Shown: positions 8,417-17,859 of the stretch, piece after piece
Position numbering within the stretch: the first letter of the stretch is position 1
How the letters are laid out: each line of letters begins with the position of its first letter
NCBI RefSeq assembly: GCF_000403785.1
Contig: NZ_APHJ01000026.1
Span: 1 to 64,000, forward strand
Origin: Gillisia sp. CAL575
GTDB lineage: Bacteria > Bacteroidota > Bacteroidia > Flavobacteriales > Flavobacteriaceae
Reading direction: 5' to 3'
DNA length: 64,000 nucleotides
Position numbers and translations under genes: made by a program
The notes under the pieces: generated by a model
Told to the model about the DNA's origin: nothing
The model's database searches: none
Seen by the model: only the letters and a program-made list of their open reading frames with translations

Positions 8417-9444
8417 TTAGTTTTTGTGATTTGGTATTGCTCCTTATAATACCTAACAATAGGAGGAAAAGGTCCAAACTTATGTTGGTTGGCAGAAAAT
8501 GAATCTTCCCAAGGGCCATATGGAGTTGAAACCGGTTTTAACTTTTTATCTGGATAATCATTTTGGGTATTATTTTTTACCGGCCTCTCAAAACTGTTTA
8601 TATAGCCCGCTAAATGATACGCCTCTTCATCGGTTAATTTTGGGTTATCCCAAGTCGCCTCGCCAAATGGCATATTTCCTTTTATAAATTCAGCAGAGGT
8701 AATTACCCGGTGCATTCCTGCACCAGTATTATAACTATCTTGACCCCAAAGTGGAGGGTATTGATAGCCTTTTGTTGAATCGGCAAGTTTTACCCCTTGC
8801 CCATTTTCTCCATGACAAAGCATACACTGGTTTAGATAGAGCTCTTTTCCTTTATCCAGATCTACTGCCACATTAGGAAGCTCAATTGCAACATAGCCTT
8901 TAAATTCCTTTTCTCGCTCGGGTGGTAAACCTTCTCCCAACCATTCCATATAAGCTACTATAGCTTTCATTTCTTTAGAATCTGTAGGAAGTTTTTTTCC
9001 GTCCATACTCCTTTCCATACAACCATTAATTCTTCCCTCTATGGTACTTTTACTGTTGGAGCGACCGCTAAATTCAGGAAATCTTTCTGTCACTCCTACC
9101 CAAGATGCAGAACCTGCTTGAGTTCCTGCTTTTAAATGACAATTCATACACGCCAAATTATTACCTGCAAAATGCATGGAGGGATCTTCGGCCTGAGGCC
9201 CCATATATTTTGGGGACTGTGAAATTAATTGATACCCATACTTCACCTGAGGATCCATAAATCCAAAATCAAGTTCTGCTTCAATATCTTTAGGCTGCCA
9301 ATCTTCAGCACTTATTTTTTTTTCGATAAATAGATAAGGATTATTATTATATAAATAAAGCCCAGAGAAAATGATAATGGTTAAAACTAGAAGTGAGCTA
9401 AACAGATAAGCAATGGATTTTACTATTGAGCGGTATGTTGTCAT
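8413..9444 (-). CDS. tsdA: TsdA-like diheme cytochrome c (thiosulfate dehydrogenase/tetrathionate reductase)
   Basis: A 343-aa diheme c-type cytochrome with an N-terminal membrane anchor (about residues 10-32). Heme sites are CMNCH at 99-103 and CMLCH at 207-211. The segment GRINGCMERSMDGKKL places Cys142 where TsdA carries its unusual cysteine heme ligand, and IKGNMPFG (Met258) matches the distal ligand region of heme 2. TsdA oxidises two thiosulfate to tetrathionate or runs in reverse. Family TsdA proteins are periplasmic; this one looks tethered to the inner membrane. It leads a two-gene operon with the porin and has a sulfur-regulon dyad and -7 element upstream. Confidence 0.9.
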   Translation of the reverse strand: MTTYRSIVKSIAYLFSSLLVLTIIIFSGLYLYNNNPYLFIEKKISAEDWQPKDIEAELDFGFMDPQVKYGYQLISQSPKYMGPQAEDPSMHFAGNNLACMNCHLKAGTQAGSASWVGVTERFPEFSGRSNSKSTIEGRINGCMERSMDGKKLPTDSKEMKAIVAYMEWLGEGLPPEREKEFKGYVAIELPNVAVDLDKGKELYLNQCMLCHGENGQGVKLADSTKGYQYPPLWGQDSYNTGAGMHRVITSAEFIKGNMPFGEATWDNPKLTDEEAYHLAGYINSFERPVKNNTQNDYPDKKLKPVSTPYGPWEDSFSANQHKFGPFPPIVRYYKEQYQITKTK

Positions 9445-9534
9445 TTCAAAAAAATATTATTTCAAAATTTCTTTAAATATCTAGAATAAATGAGAATGTT
9501 GATTTATTTTAAGTAATAAATACAGTAAATCTGA

Positions 9535-9579
9535 CAAATCTAAAAATTCAAATCTTTAATTTATGTAACAAATGTTACA
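9535..9579 (-). promoter_or_regulatory. Sulfur-regulon promoter of tsdA (dyad plus -7 element)
   Basis: Dyad TGTAACAAATGTTACA at 9564-9579, a perfect 7-2-7 inverted repeat. On the minus strand TAGATTTG (9542 down to 9535) is a perfect -7 element whose first base is 29.5 bp from the dyad centre. The predicted start is near 9531, giving a leader of about 87 nt. Confidence 0.8.
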
Positions 9580-10194
9580 GATAAACCAGTGTAAGAAGAT
9601 AGAAAGGTGAAGTTTATTCTAAGTATGTTTAGTAATTACTATATCGATTCTTAAAAATGATATAGTAAAAACTTCTAACTTCTGGCTGCCTTTAATTTTT
9701 AGAATCCTTTCTAACAACTGATGCGAAAATTTATAGCTTAAAAATGTTGTCAATAAATTATTGCTAAAAATTCACACTGTTAATCAGTTAATTAATATAA
9801 ATTCTCATGTCTAATATCTTCATTCGTAGTGGTCTTTTATCTTTAAGAAAACAATGCTTATTCCCATATATGTTCTACAAAAATTATAAATTAATAAGTT
9901 TCAAATACTCTATAAAATTTAACTAATAAGGTTGTAAGAATTTAATGAATTTTATCTTGATAAATAAAAAAAATATTTGGTCAAAACCAAGAGCTTTAGC
10001 CTTTATCTCGGCAGGAAAATAATTTTAATATATCGAAGCTCGCTTAGGGAAATGAAATTCTATTGAAGAAACAAATTCCATATAATCTATACTTTTTTTA
10101 ATTTTTGAAACCCTTAACTTATAATGGTTAAAAAAAGTTAAAGTAATTTATATCGTTATGGTTCTTGACTTAATTTACAGTAAATCAAATTTTT
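9580..10194. other. Intergenic stretch without recognisable gene
   Basis: AT-rich DNA between the tsdA promoter and the DUF302 gene. I found no open frame with a convincing coding pattern, no RNA gene and no strong terminator. A region this long may hold the DUF302 promoter or a small RNA, but nothing specific can be supported. Confidence 0.4.
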
Positions 10195-11151
10195 ATGAAA
10201 AATTCAATTCTACTTTTCAGCTTATTGCTGGGTTTAAATTCTTGCTCTCAAAATGAAATAGATTCTTCTGAAAATAATATTTCACAAACTAATTTTAAGA
10301 CATCCGAAAATTTAAACAATGCAGATTTTCCAATAGGAACCAATTATTCCAATAGTGCAATTGCAATTCAAGGCGCATACAATCAGTTTATTCAAAAACT
10401 AAGAAAGAACGATGCTATTAGTATTGTAGCGCAAGTAGATCATTCGAAAAATGCTAACTCTGTAGGGCTGAAATTAGATTATACTAGAATAGTTTTTTTT
10501 GGAAACCCAACTTTAGGTACTCCCTTAATGCAAGAGAACCAATTGGCAGGATTAGATCTTCCGCAGAAAGTTCTTTTTTACAGAACAGACAATAAAAGTG
10601 ATATTTTGATATATAATAGTGTGTCCTATTTAAGATCGAGACACAATTTAGACGGAGTAGCAACCTTAGATAAACTCTCAAATGCACTAGAAAATTTAGT
10701 TTCTGATGTTTCCAAAAGTCCCGTAATGGAATCTTCTAATCAAAATGTTGAATTTATGGAGGGTATTATCACAAAGGAAAGCAAACAGGATTTTGAAACT
10801 TCTTATGCTACTCTTAAAAATGCTATTGTCAACAATCCTAATCTTTCAATCGTAGCTGAATTAGACCATCAAGCTAATGCTAATAGCGTTGGGTTGGACT
10901 TGAGACCAACGAGACTTATAATCTTTGGAAATCCAAACCTTGGTACCCCTTTGATGCAGAACGAGCGAACAATAGGCTTAGATCTTCCTCAAAAAATGTT
11001 GGTTTGGAAAGATCAAGATGGAAATGTGAAAGTGTCCTATAACGATATTTATTTTCTTGCTGAAAGACATGAAATTGAAGGAAATAAAGAAATTTTAGAT
11101 AAAATTTCTACTGCTCTAGAAAATTTAAGTAATGCTGCTGTCGGAAAATAA
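10195..11151 (+). CDS. Tandem DUF302 lipoprotein
   Basis: A 318-aa predicted lipoprotein: signal peptide with lipobox LNSC (Cys17), then two DUF302 repeats at about residues 45-165 and 190-310. Each repeat carries the same core, IVAQVDHSKNANSVGL in the first and IVAELDHQANANSVGL in the second, followed by a conserved FGNP..GTPLMQ and a GLDLPQK segment. DUF302 proteins are small, often periplasmic domains of unknown function. The gene stands alone with its own terminator and carries no sulfur-regulon dyad. Confidence 0.88.
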   Translation: MKNSILLFSLLLGLNSCSQNEIDSSENNISQTNFKTSENLNNADFPIGTNYSNSAIAIQGAYNQFIQKLRKNDAISIVAQVDHSKNANSVGLKLDYTRIVFFGNPTLGTPLMQENQLAGLDLPQKVLFYRTDNKSDILIYNSVSYLRSRHNLDGVATLDKLSNALENLVSDVSKSPVMESSNQNVEFMEGIITKESKQDFETSYATLKNAIVNNPNLSIVAELDHQANANSVGLDLRPTRLIIFGNPNLGTPLMQNERTIGLDLPQKMLVWKDQDGNVKVSYNDIYFLAERHEIEGNKEILDKISTALENLSNAAVGK

Positions 11152-11196
11152 AAAATAACACCTTTTTACATTAGGGTTTAATAAAACTTTTGAGAT

Positions 11197-11223
11197 GCGG
11201 GATTTCCTATACGGATTTCCCGC
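11197..11223 (+). terminator. Intrinsic terminator after DUF302 gene
   Basis: GCGGGA and TCCCGC arms separated by 15 bases, followed by TTTAGTTT, 46 bp after the DUF302 stop codon. Confidence 0.6.
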
Positions 11224-11398
11224 TTTAGTTTATATGTTGTTTTAACAACAAAACTCGATATGGGACAAAAGCAAAAAATTTAGAGTACAACTATCAACAA
11301 GTCTTAAACTTCATTGATATAAAGGTTGTTTATCGAATAGGCAAAAGACAATTGAGTAGGGATAGATACATCAAAAAATTCAATATCTATGAGCGTTA

Positions 11399-11827
11399 AT
11401 GATAGGTATTAATGAGGATGAGATTATAGATTTCATTAAACTTTTAGCAATACAGCCTATTCATATTCAATTTAAAGAATTTATGACTTTTGATGGCAAT
11501 CAATATGACATGTCTAGAGTAGTTGCTTATAATGAGGTTTTAAATTATTTTGATGCTACTTTAGAAGAAACGAATGTTCAAAGAATAATTGATCGACATT
11601 CCCATAATTCAACAATTTATCAAGAAATGGCTATAAAGACACTTTCGCACCATAAGTAATGGGGAAAAATAAATGCTTTTTGTGATATTTGTAATCGCAT
11701 ACGTCTTATGGCGAATGGTCAGATCAAGAACTGCACAACAATCAAGGCTACAGTTCCATCACTTATTGAAAAAGCATCATTAGCGTCAAAAACTATTATA
11801 GGAATGGATACTTTAGAAAATGTATAG
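11399..11827 (+). pseudogene. moaA: Decayed moaA (GTP 3',8-cyclase) fragment
   Basis: Reading one frame through an internal stop at 11657 gives the middle and C-terminal parts of MoaA, the radical-SAM enzyme of molybdopterin synthesis. Before the stop: IGINEDEIIDFIKL, PIHIQFKEFMTFDGNQYD. After it, in the same frame from 11660: the C-terminal iron-sulfur region INAFCDICNRIRLMANGQIKNC and a tail ending GMDTLENV with TAG at 11825. The N-terminal radical-SAM half is missing, a stop sits just upstream in frame, and the usual segment before FC..CNR is shortened. It is therefore a relic. It lies next to the molybdenum-type sulfite oxidase operon, suggesting cofactor genes once accompanied it. Confidence 0.85.
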
Positions 11828-11878
11828 ACCTATTTCCAATTCTAAAAAAAAAATAAGACTGTTTGTTTTAGGTTTATA

Positions 11879-12754
11879 TTAATCCTGTCCTTTCTTAAAC
11901 CCATAGGTATTTTGACGAATAAAATCTTTAGGGAATTTTTCATCTCCTGGAAAACCTAATTCAACATTTCCACTGTCTTCAGGAATGTAGTTGGTTTTAA
12001 ATATATAATCCCACAGACTTAAACTAATACCGAAATTCACTCCATATTTACCATCAGGAAGATCATATGCATGGTGGTATAAGTGCATTACTGGATTATT
12101 AATAATGTATTTAAGCGGCCCCCAAGTAATCTTAATATTAGAGTGATTAAAGTGTCCAATTGTAATTGCTATAAAATGTACGATATATGCCTGCTCTGGC
12201 TCAAATCCGAACAATATCATTACAGCAAATGTTTTAAGCGGTTTATATAAGATATTTTCCATCCAATGATAACGTAAATGTGCTGCAAATCCCATTTCTT
12301 TTACACTGTGGTGTACTTTATGATACTTCCAAAAGAATGGATATTTGTGTAGTAACGTATGCGTAAACCATTGTACAAAATCGAGAATAATAAAAAACAC
12401 GAATAACTGTAATAACATTGGCCATGACGAAGGATCAAACAATGCTAAGGATTTGTCTGAAACACCTAAATCCTCAAAACCAACCTGAAGTAGTTTATAA
12501 AACCCACTTATGGCGATAGAGAAAATAAAGAAGTTAAAAAACATATAGAAACCGTCTAACCAAAAATCCTTCCTAAAAATGGACTGTTCTTTGCGCCATG
12601 GAAAAATCATTTCTAGACTCCAAACAATAAGAGAAATAGCAATTAACCCCCAAAAGTAATTAGTATACCACGGGACTTCAAATAATATAGATTGCCATGT
12701 CCAATCTACAGTTCCAGTAAAAGCATTTACAAATGCATCTAAATATTCAATCAT
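11879..12754 (-). CDS. Sterol desaturase/fatty acid hydroxylase-family protein
   Basis: A 291-aa membrane protein with the histidine boxes of the diiron fatty-acid-hydroxylase family: HTLLH near residue 132, HKVHH near 146, and HLYHHAYD near 224. Three to four membrane segments surround them. Family members hydroxylate or desaturate lipids with O2; the substrate here is unknown. It is the last gene of the sorA-sorB-rhodanese series, 14 bp after the rhodanese gene, so it probably shares the sulfur-regulon promoter, though its role in sulfur oxidation is unclear. Confidence 0.88.
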   Translation of the reverse strand: MIEYLDAFVNAFTGTVDWTWQSILFEVPWYTNYFWGLIAISLIVWSLEMIFPWRKEQSIFRKDFWLDGFYMFFNFFIFSIAISGFYKLLQVGFEDLGVSDKSLALFDPSSWPMLLQLFVFFIILDFVQWFTHTLLHKYPFFWKYHKVHHSVKEMGFAAHLRYHWMENILYKPLKTFAVMILFGFEPEQAYIVHFIAITIGHFNHSNIKITWGPLKYIINNPVMHLYHHAYDLPDGKYGVNFGISLSLWDYIFKTNYIPEDSGNVELGFPGDEKFPKDFIRQNTYGFKKGQD

Positions 12755-12768
12755 ATTTTATTATTTTA

Positions 12769-13740
12769 TTATTCTATTATTGTTGTTATACTATCTTGGT
12801 CAAATGATAAGTCGTCAAACTGGCTCCATTCTGTCCATGATCCATCATAATTTTTTACATTTTTATAACCTAATAGTTGAGTGAGTACAAAAGTTGTATG
12901 TGCAGATCGAAAACCACTATGGCAATAAGCTATAATCGTATCATTTTTTGAAGCTCCAAGCTTACTATATATTTGAACTAAAGCCTCTGTAGATTTCATT
13001 TTTTTATCATCATTGTATTTAACAGCATTCGCCCAATCTATTGAGATACTATTTGGTATTCTACCTGCTTTTGCCGCTCCTTCTTTATGCTTTTTTCCTG
13101 AAAACTCATCGTCTGTTCGAGCGTCTACTATCATCATCTTATTCTTTACTGCTTGTTTCATTTCTTCTTTTGAACCATAATACTTCATAGATGGCGTATT
13201 AGATAGTTTAAATACTGACTTATTTACTACTGGTATTTCCGATGAAACATTACCATTTTGTGCTTTCCAAGCTGTTATTCCTCCGTGTAATAATCTCACA
13301 TTTGTAAAATCATAATTTTGCAATATCCACCATAATCTTGTAGAATCCACCAAACCATTATCGTCATAAATGATTAAAATATCATTTGAATCAATTCCTA
13401 AACTACTAAGCAGAGTCTCCATTTGCTTTTTTCCAGCCATCATGCCTTTATAAGGAAATGATACATCTTCAATATCTGTGCGCCAAATATTTAAAGCACC
13501 TTCAATATGTTCATTTGCATAAATTTCAGATTTTCTAAAATCTAAAATTTTGATGTTCGGGTCATTAGCGATTTTCAGTAACTCATCAACTTCGATCAAA
13601 TAGTTAATTTTACTATCATCTTTGTTACTAATATTTAGATTAACTTCTTCATTTTTGGTAACCTCTACTTTATTTTTTTTCTCTTCCTTACAAGATGAAA
13701 ATGCGAGCAAACAACATAAAAAACTAATTCTCCAGATCAT
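12769..13740 (-). CDS. Two-domain rhodanese lipoprotein (thiosulfate/3-mercaptopyruvate sulfurtransferase type)
   Basis: A 323-aa sulfurtransferase with two rhodanese domains (about residues 48-162 and 185-310). The active cysteine is Cys273 in the loop AYCHSGFRSA; the first domain has DDNG at the equivalent place and is inactive, as usual for SseA/TST proteins. The N-terminus has a lipobox-like AFSSC (Cys17), so it is probably anchored and periplasmic. It overlaps the sorB-like gene by 17 bp and follows sorA, so it likely moves sulfane sulfur to or from the sulfite produced or consumed there. Confidence 0.92.
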   Translation of the reverse strand: MIWRISFLCCLLAFSSCKEEKKNKVEVTKNEEVNLNISNKDDSKINYLIEVDELLKIANDPNIKILDFRKSEIYANEHIEGALNIWRTDIEDVSFPYKGMMAGKKQMETLLSSLGIDSNDILIIYDDNGLVDSTRLWWILQNYDFTNVRLLHGGITAWKAQNGNVSSEIPVVNKSVFKLSNTPSMKYYGSKEEMKQAVKNKMMIVDARTDDEFSGKKHKEGAAKAGRIPNSISIDWANAVKYNDDKKMKSTEALVQIYSKLGASKNDTIIAYCHSGFRSAHTTFVLTQLLGYKNVKNYDGSWTEWSQFDDLSFDQDSITTIIE

Positions 13741-14197
13741 ACCATTCTATATTTGTTAAATTTTCACGTCTCCCTTTTTCCGTAACTGGATAATTAGTAA
13801 CAAGATAATTCACGATTATCTCTTGATTATCACCTAAATCCCACAGGTTTTGAGTTTCTTGCATCCACTTAATCGTCTCATTCCAACGCTCGGCGCTCAT
13901 TCTATTCTGGGTGACTAATTTGGCAGAATGACAATTGGTGCAATTATTCACAACCGCCATTAATCCTGAACCTTCAACAAGCCCTGTACGAACATGGATC
14001 CCATTCTCTATTAGGTTCTCATCTATCTCTTCTGGAGTAATAACTAAAGTTTCTGTATTATTTTTAAAGACCGAAAAATTTGGGTCGTAGTTATAATATA
14101 TCATTGCTCCTCCAGCAACCATAAATATGCTGAAGATTAAAGCCATTAAATGATATAGCTTCTTAGCGAATTTTTTAAATTCTTCTTCTTTTGTCAT
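13724..14197 (-). CDS. sorB: Monoheme cytochrome c, SorB-like subunit
   Basis: A 157-aa protein with one N-terminal membrane anchor (about residues 14-35) and one heme site, CTNCH at 86-90. The following pattern SAKLVTQNRMSAERWNETIKWMQETQNLWDLG matches small cytochromes paired with SorA-type sulfite dehydrogenases; a methionine there would be the sixth heme ligand. It should pass electrons from sulfite oxidation to the respiratory chain. Its ATG directly abuts the sorA stop codon, and its 3' end overlaps the rhodanese gene. Confidence 0.88.
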   Translation of the reverse strand: MTKEEEFKKFAKKLYHLMALIFSIFMVAGGAMIYYNYDPNFSVFKNNTETLVITPEEIDENLIENGIHVRTGLVEGSGLMAVVNNCTNCHSAKLVTQNRMSAERWNETIKWMQETQNLWDLGDNQEIIVNYLVTNYPVTEKGRRENLTNIEWYDLEN

Positions 14198-15418
14198 TTA
14201 AGTTACTTTGATAGCAATTCTATGGCAGGCATTATTTAAATAACCTTTTGGATTCCAGCCGGGTAAGAGCATTGGTTGTGCGATACCTTGAGTGTCTGTT
14301 GCTCTAGCCCAAATTTCGTAATATCCTTTCTTAGGAAAATCTATAGATGCTGAAAAATGTTGCCAAGCTAGACGATTTACTGGTTTCTCTATAGGGCAGT
14401 CTTTCCAGGTTGCCCCAAAATCTATGGAATATTCCATTTTTGAAACTTCTAATTCTCCAGCCCAAGCGTGGCCTCTAATCTTTAAGGATGTTCCATCTTG
14501 TATAATCGCGCCAGATTTAGGATATGTTATTATTGATTTTACGGGCATAGATTCTATAATGCACATATCTTCATCTTTAACCTTTTCTCCTGGTGCTACT
14601 GGTTCGCAAGGCACACGGTACGCTGTACCCGTCATCTTAGTGCCATCATGTACTTTGTTTCTAATACTTATACGATTCACCCATTTTCCAGAAACGGATG
14701 CTGGCCAACCACCTGCTACTAAACGCAAGGGATATCCATGAATTAAGGGAATGTCTTTTCCATTCATTTTAAATGCTAATAGAGTTTCATCTTGAAGTGA
14801 TTTAATCATAGGTGCACCTCTAGAAATAGGTTCTTTTTTGGGATCTCCACTTAAGTGCAGATCTGCTGAGTGATATCCAATATAAACAGCGTTATTTTTA
14901 ATTCCTGCATCCTCTAAGACATCACGTAAGCGTATTCCAGTCCAGGTAGCACAATGTACCGCACCAACTGTCCATTGGTTTCCTTTTGCCGGCGGATTAA
15001 ATTCATTTCTTCCATTTCCCCCACATTCTAAGGTTAATTGATAGGTATGTTGCTCGAATTTCGATTTTAAGTCATCCAGCGTATATGTTTTTTGGGTCAC
15101 TACAGATTCTCCATCTATAGTAAGAGTCCAATTCTTAGCATCAATACCCTCAGGAACTAATCCATTATTTCTAATGAACATGGCTGTATTTGGCGTGATT
15201 TTATTATCGAGTAGGTGAGCTTGAGCTTCAATATTCCAAGGTTTATCATTTAGCACGATCATTTCCTTATTCTTATTGAACATCTTAAATGGGTCTGGAT
15301 CTTGTACTGCTAGTAGATTATATCCTTCCAATAAATTGGAGCCAAAAACAATTTCGGCACCAATTAAGGTAGCCAAAGAACTCAGGGTTGTTTTTCTTAC
15401 AAAATCTCTTCTTTTCAA
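14198..15418 (-). CDS. sorA: Sulfite oxidase/dehydrogenase, molybdopterin subunit (SorA-like)
   Basis: A 406-aa protein of the sulfite oxidase fold: a molybdopterin domain (about residues 70-260) and a C-terminal dimerisation domain (about 290-405). Cys132 in LECGGNGR is the expected molybdenum ligand. The N-terminus MKRRDFVRKT with a following hydrophobic run is a twin-arginine-type signal, appropriate for a cofactor-loaded periplasmic enzyme. It oxidises sulfite to sulfate with the adjacent cytochrome as acceptor. First gene of a four-gene operon reading leftwards from the shared dyad at 15483. Confidence 0.92.
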   Translation of the reverse strand: MKRRDFVRKTTLSSLATLIGAEIVFGSNLLEGYNLLAVQDPDPFKMFNKNKEMIVLNDKPWNIEAQAHLLDNKITPNTAMFIRNNGLVPEGIDAKNWTLTIDGESVVTQKTYTLDDLKSKFEQHTYQLTLECGGNGRNEFNPPAKGNQWTVGAVHCATWTGIRLRDVLEDAGIKNNAVYIGYHSADLHLSGDPKKEPISRGAPMIKSLQDETLLAFKMNGKDIPLIHGYPLRLVAGGWPASVSGKWVNRISIRNKVHDGTKMTGTAYRVPCEPVAPGEKVKDEDMCIIESMPVKSIITYPKSGAIIQDGTSLKIRGHAWAGELEVSKMEYSIDFGATWKDCPIEKPVNRLAWQHFSASIDFPKKGYYEIWARATDTQGIAQPMLLPGWNPKGYLNNACHRIAIKVT

Positions 15419-15453
15419 ACGATTTAATTTATAAAGTGCCTACTAACAAAATC

Positions 15454-15527
15454 ACAATATACAATGTGCTATATTTATTTACTGTAACAAATGTTACATT
15501 TAGACTTCTCTGAGAAGGTTAATTTTA
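15454..15527. promoter_or_regulatory. Divergent sulfur-regulon promoter between sorA and soxB-like gene
   Basis: Dyad TGTAACAAATGTTACA at 15483-15498, identical to the tsdA site. At the fixed 29.5-bp distance rightwards lies TAATTTTA (15520-15527), one base off consensus. Leftwards, on the minus strand, the same position reads TATATTGT (15461 to 15454), a weaker match. One dyad thus appears to serve both directions. Confidence 0.72.
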
Positions 15528-15547
15528 AAATTTAAAAATCTAACTTA

Positions 15548-17158
15548 ATGAGATATAACAAATTCTTTATTCCAGTTTTAGGAATAACTTCAATTTTGAT
15601 TCTAAGCTGCAATTCCACGAAAAAATCAGCATCAATGGATAAGTCAATCCCAACAAAAGTTCATTCAATTTCAATCCTTCATACTAATGATATGCATGGC
15701 TCTTATATGCCATTTGAAGCAAATTTAGATAATGCCACAGCCCAAACTGGAGACTCTATAGATAACCTTATGAATTTTGATCGCAAGGCGATGATCGGGG
15801 GATTTGAATATATGGCAAGTGCTATTAAATCTGTTAGAAAAATTAAAGGAGAAGATAATGTAATTTTATTGGATGGGGGAGATACTTTTAGCGACGACCA
15901 ATTAGGCAATTTTACTAAAGGGGAAGCTATGATAAAGATGATGAATGAAGTGAATTATGATCTTATGGCGCTGGGAAATCACGATTTTGACTATGGTCTT
16001 GAAAGAACAAATGAATTACAAAAATTGGCAAACTTTCCAATTCGGGCAGCAAATATTAAAGTTAAAGAAACTGGAAATCCAATTTTTGGGGAACCATATG
16101 TGATTATAAATAAGCAAGGTGTTAACATAGGTATACTTGCATTAAGCTATAGAAACACCCCACTCACTGGAAATTCTAAAAATATAGAAGGTTTGGAGTT
16201 TGGAGTAGGTGTTGAAGCAGTTAAAGAATATCTCCCAATTATTTCGGAAAAGGCTGATATCATTATATTGTTATCACATGAAGGAATGGCGGTAGATAAA
16301 ATCATTGCAGAAGAGATAGAAGGAATAGATCTTATTGTAGGTGCGCATAGTCATGATGTAATTTCCCCTCCCATAAAAATAAACAAGACTTATATAGTTC
16401 AAGCATTATCTGACGTTGCAATCTTAGGGGAAACAGAAATACAAGTAAGTAATAATAAGATAGTAAATATTAATGCAAATTATCATTACCTATGGCACGA
16501 TCAAGTGTCTCCAGATATGGAATTGCAAAAAATGATTAAGCAACTTCGAGATCCATATTTATCTAAATTAGAAGAGAAAATTACAGAAACAAATACTATA
16601 ATTGGAAGGCAATATAAATCTGAAAGCCCTTTTGATAAGATGGTTACTAGCATGATGATTGATAAATTAAATGTAGATGCTGCATTTTTACCAGGAGTTG
16701 GGTACGGGATATCTTTACATGGAGATATTACTTCCGAAGATATTTATAAATTATTGCCGCATCCTGCTAAAATCGTAACCTTAGAAATGACAGGTGAGCA
16801 ATTGAGAAAAACGTTGGAGCAAACCGCTACCAATCTTAATCCTAATGATAAATTGAATACTGTAGGAGGCTTAATTCAATCTTCTGGTATAGAATATAAT
16901 TTAAACCTCAATAAACCTATTGGACAAAGGGTTGGTGATATTAAAATAAACAATGAGGTATTGGATTTGGAAAAATCCTATAAAATTGCTACTCATACAG
17001 GGATGCTTAGTGGGATTCATAATTATGAAGAATTTGGAAAAGGCACTAATATCCAAAAAACAGATAATATCCTTACTGAATTTGTATTACGAAACCTTAG
17101 AGAAATAAAAGAGCTATCCTTTCCAAAAAGAATGGGAGAGGTGATTCTTAATAAATAA
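15548..17158 (+). CDS. 5'-nucleotidase/SoxB-superfamily metallophosphoesterase lipoprotein
   Basis: A 536-aa lipoprotein (lipobox ILSC, Cys21) with an N-terminal calcineurin-type metallophosphoesterase domain and a C-terminal 5'-nucleotidase domain. Metal-site motifs are LHTNDMHG (about 47-54), LLDGGDTF (about 103-110), LGNHDFDYG (about 140-148), LLSHEG and GAHSH. It keeps the ordinary GNHD motif, so biochemically it may be a nucleotidase. The superfamily includes SoxB, which hydrolyses sulfur-bound sulfonate in the Sox cycle. Its place directly opposite sorA under the shared dyad argues for a sulfur role; that is inference. Confidence 0.82.
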   Translation: MRYNKFFIPVLGITSILILSCNSTKKSASMDKSIPTKVHSISILHTNDMHGSYMPFEANLDNATAQTGDSIDNLMNFDRKAMIGGFEYMASAIKSVRKIKGEDNVILLDGGDTFSDDQLGNFTKGEAMIKMMNEVNYDLMALGNHDFDYGLERTNELQKLANFPIRAANIKVKETGNPIFGEPYVIINKQGVNIGILALSYRNTPLTGNSKNIEGLEFGVGVEAVKEYLPIISEKADIIILLSHEGMAVDKIIAEEIEGIDLIVGAHSHDVISPPIKINKTYIVQALSDVAILGETEIQVSNNKIVNINANYHYLWHDQVSPDMELQKMIKQLRDPYLSKLEEKITETNTIIGRQYKSESPFDKMVTSMMIDKLNVDAAFLPGVGYGISLHGDITSEDIYKLLPHPAKIVTLEMTGEQLRKTLEQTATNLNPNDKLNTVGGLIQSSGIEYNLNLNKPIGQRVGDIKINNEVLDLEKSYKIATHTGMLSGIHNYEEFGKGTNIQKTDNILTEFVLRNLREIKELSFPKRMGEVILNK

Positions 17159-17212
17159 TTACTTTCTTGAACATCTAACTCTTACTGAATTTTAATTTTA
17201 AATACTATAGAC

Positions 17213-17740
17213 ATGAAAAGCATAATAAGTTTAGTTTTAATATCCATATTTAGTTTCCAAATGCAAGCACAAGAGTGGCAAACTTCAAAAATTGAAGGTT
17301 ATGGGAAAATTAAATATTTTGAAGATGCAGCAGAGCAACCAGACTCTACCCTAAATTATAAATTGGTTTTTGATATTAAAGATGGAAAAGAAAAAGAAGG
17401 AGTAAATGTAGGTTTGTTGAAAATTGCTCGTGCCCTTAATATGTTAGAATCAGGAAAAATTTCATCTAAAAAAATTGATGTCGTAGCAGTGGTCCATGGT
17501 GATGCGACCGATTTGGTCCTTTCTAATGAAAAGTATCAAGAGAAATATAAAAAGTCAAACCCGAACATAGAGTTATTAAAGTTATTGAAAGAAAATGGGG
17601 TGAAAATTTTTGTTTGCGGACAAGCTACAGCTGCTAGAAACATAGCGCAGGAAGATATGAATGAATCTATTCAGTTGGCGCTTTCAGCTTTATCGGTTTT
17701 ATCAAATTATCAACTTAGAGGCTACGCTTTAATTCCTTAA
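17213..17740 (+). CDS. Exported DsrE-family protein
   Basis: A 175-aa protein with a signal peptide (ending FQMQAQ) and a DsrE/DsrF-type fold. The conserved cysteine lies in VKIFVCGQATAARN near residue 142, the place where DsrE proteins carry a persulfide. It follows the SoxB-superfamily gene by 54 bp and ends at a strong bidirectional terminator, so the two form one operon under the dyad at 15483. Likely role: periplasmic sulfane-sulfur carrier or relay. Export of a DsrE protein is common in Bacteroidota, but the partner is unknown. Confidence 0.85.
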   Translation: MKSIISLVLISIFSFQMQAQEWQTSKIEGYGKIKYFEDAAEQPDSTLNYKLVFDIKDGKEKEGVNVGLLKIARALNMLESGKISSKKIDVVAVVHGDATDLVLSNEKYQEKYKKSNPNIELLKLLKENGVKIFVCGQATAARNIAQEDMNESIQLALSALSVLSNYQLRGYALIP

Positions 17741-17760
17741 ATTTTTTTTTAATTCATTCG

Positions 17761-17800
17761 TATAAATAAAAAGGAGCAAATTTGCTCCTTTTTATTTATA
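17761..17800. terminator. Bidirectional terminator, 40-bp perfect palindrome
   Basis: A 40-base exact palindrome with core AAAAAGGAGC and GCTCCTTTTT, placed between two convergent genes (DsrE gene and the minus-strand SoxB-like gene). A-rich and T-rich flanks make it work in both directions. Confidence 0.9.
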
Positions 17801-17859
17801 TAATATTAGAATTCAAATTTTAATATCTTCATCGTTTAGAATCACTCAATCCTTACTGC

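Noticed and set aside
7067-9444. Reading the tsdA/porin pair as part of the pckA FNR-type operon
   Set aside because: They lie on the far side of the plus-strand crp/fnr gene and have their own regulon promoter.
11260-11390. N-terminal half of moaA upstream of the relic
   Set aside because: No frame here translates to the CxxxCxxC radical-SAM motif; only the middle and C-terminal parts can be supported.
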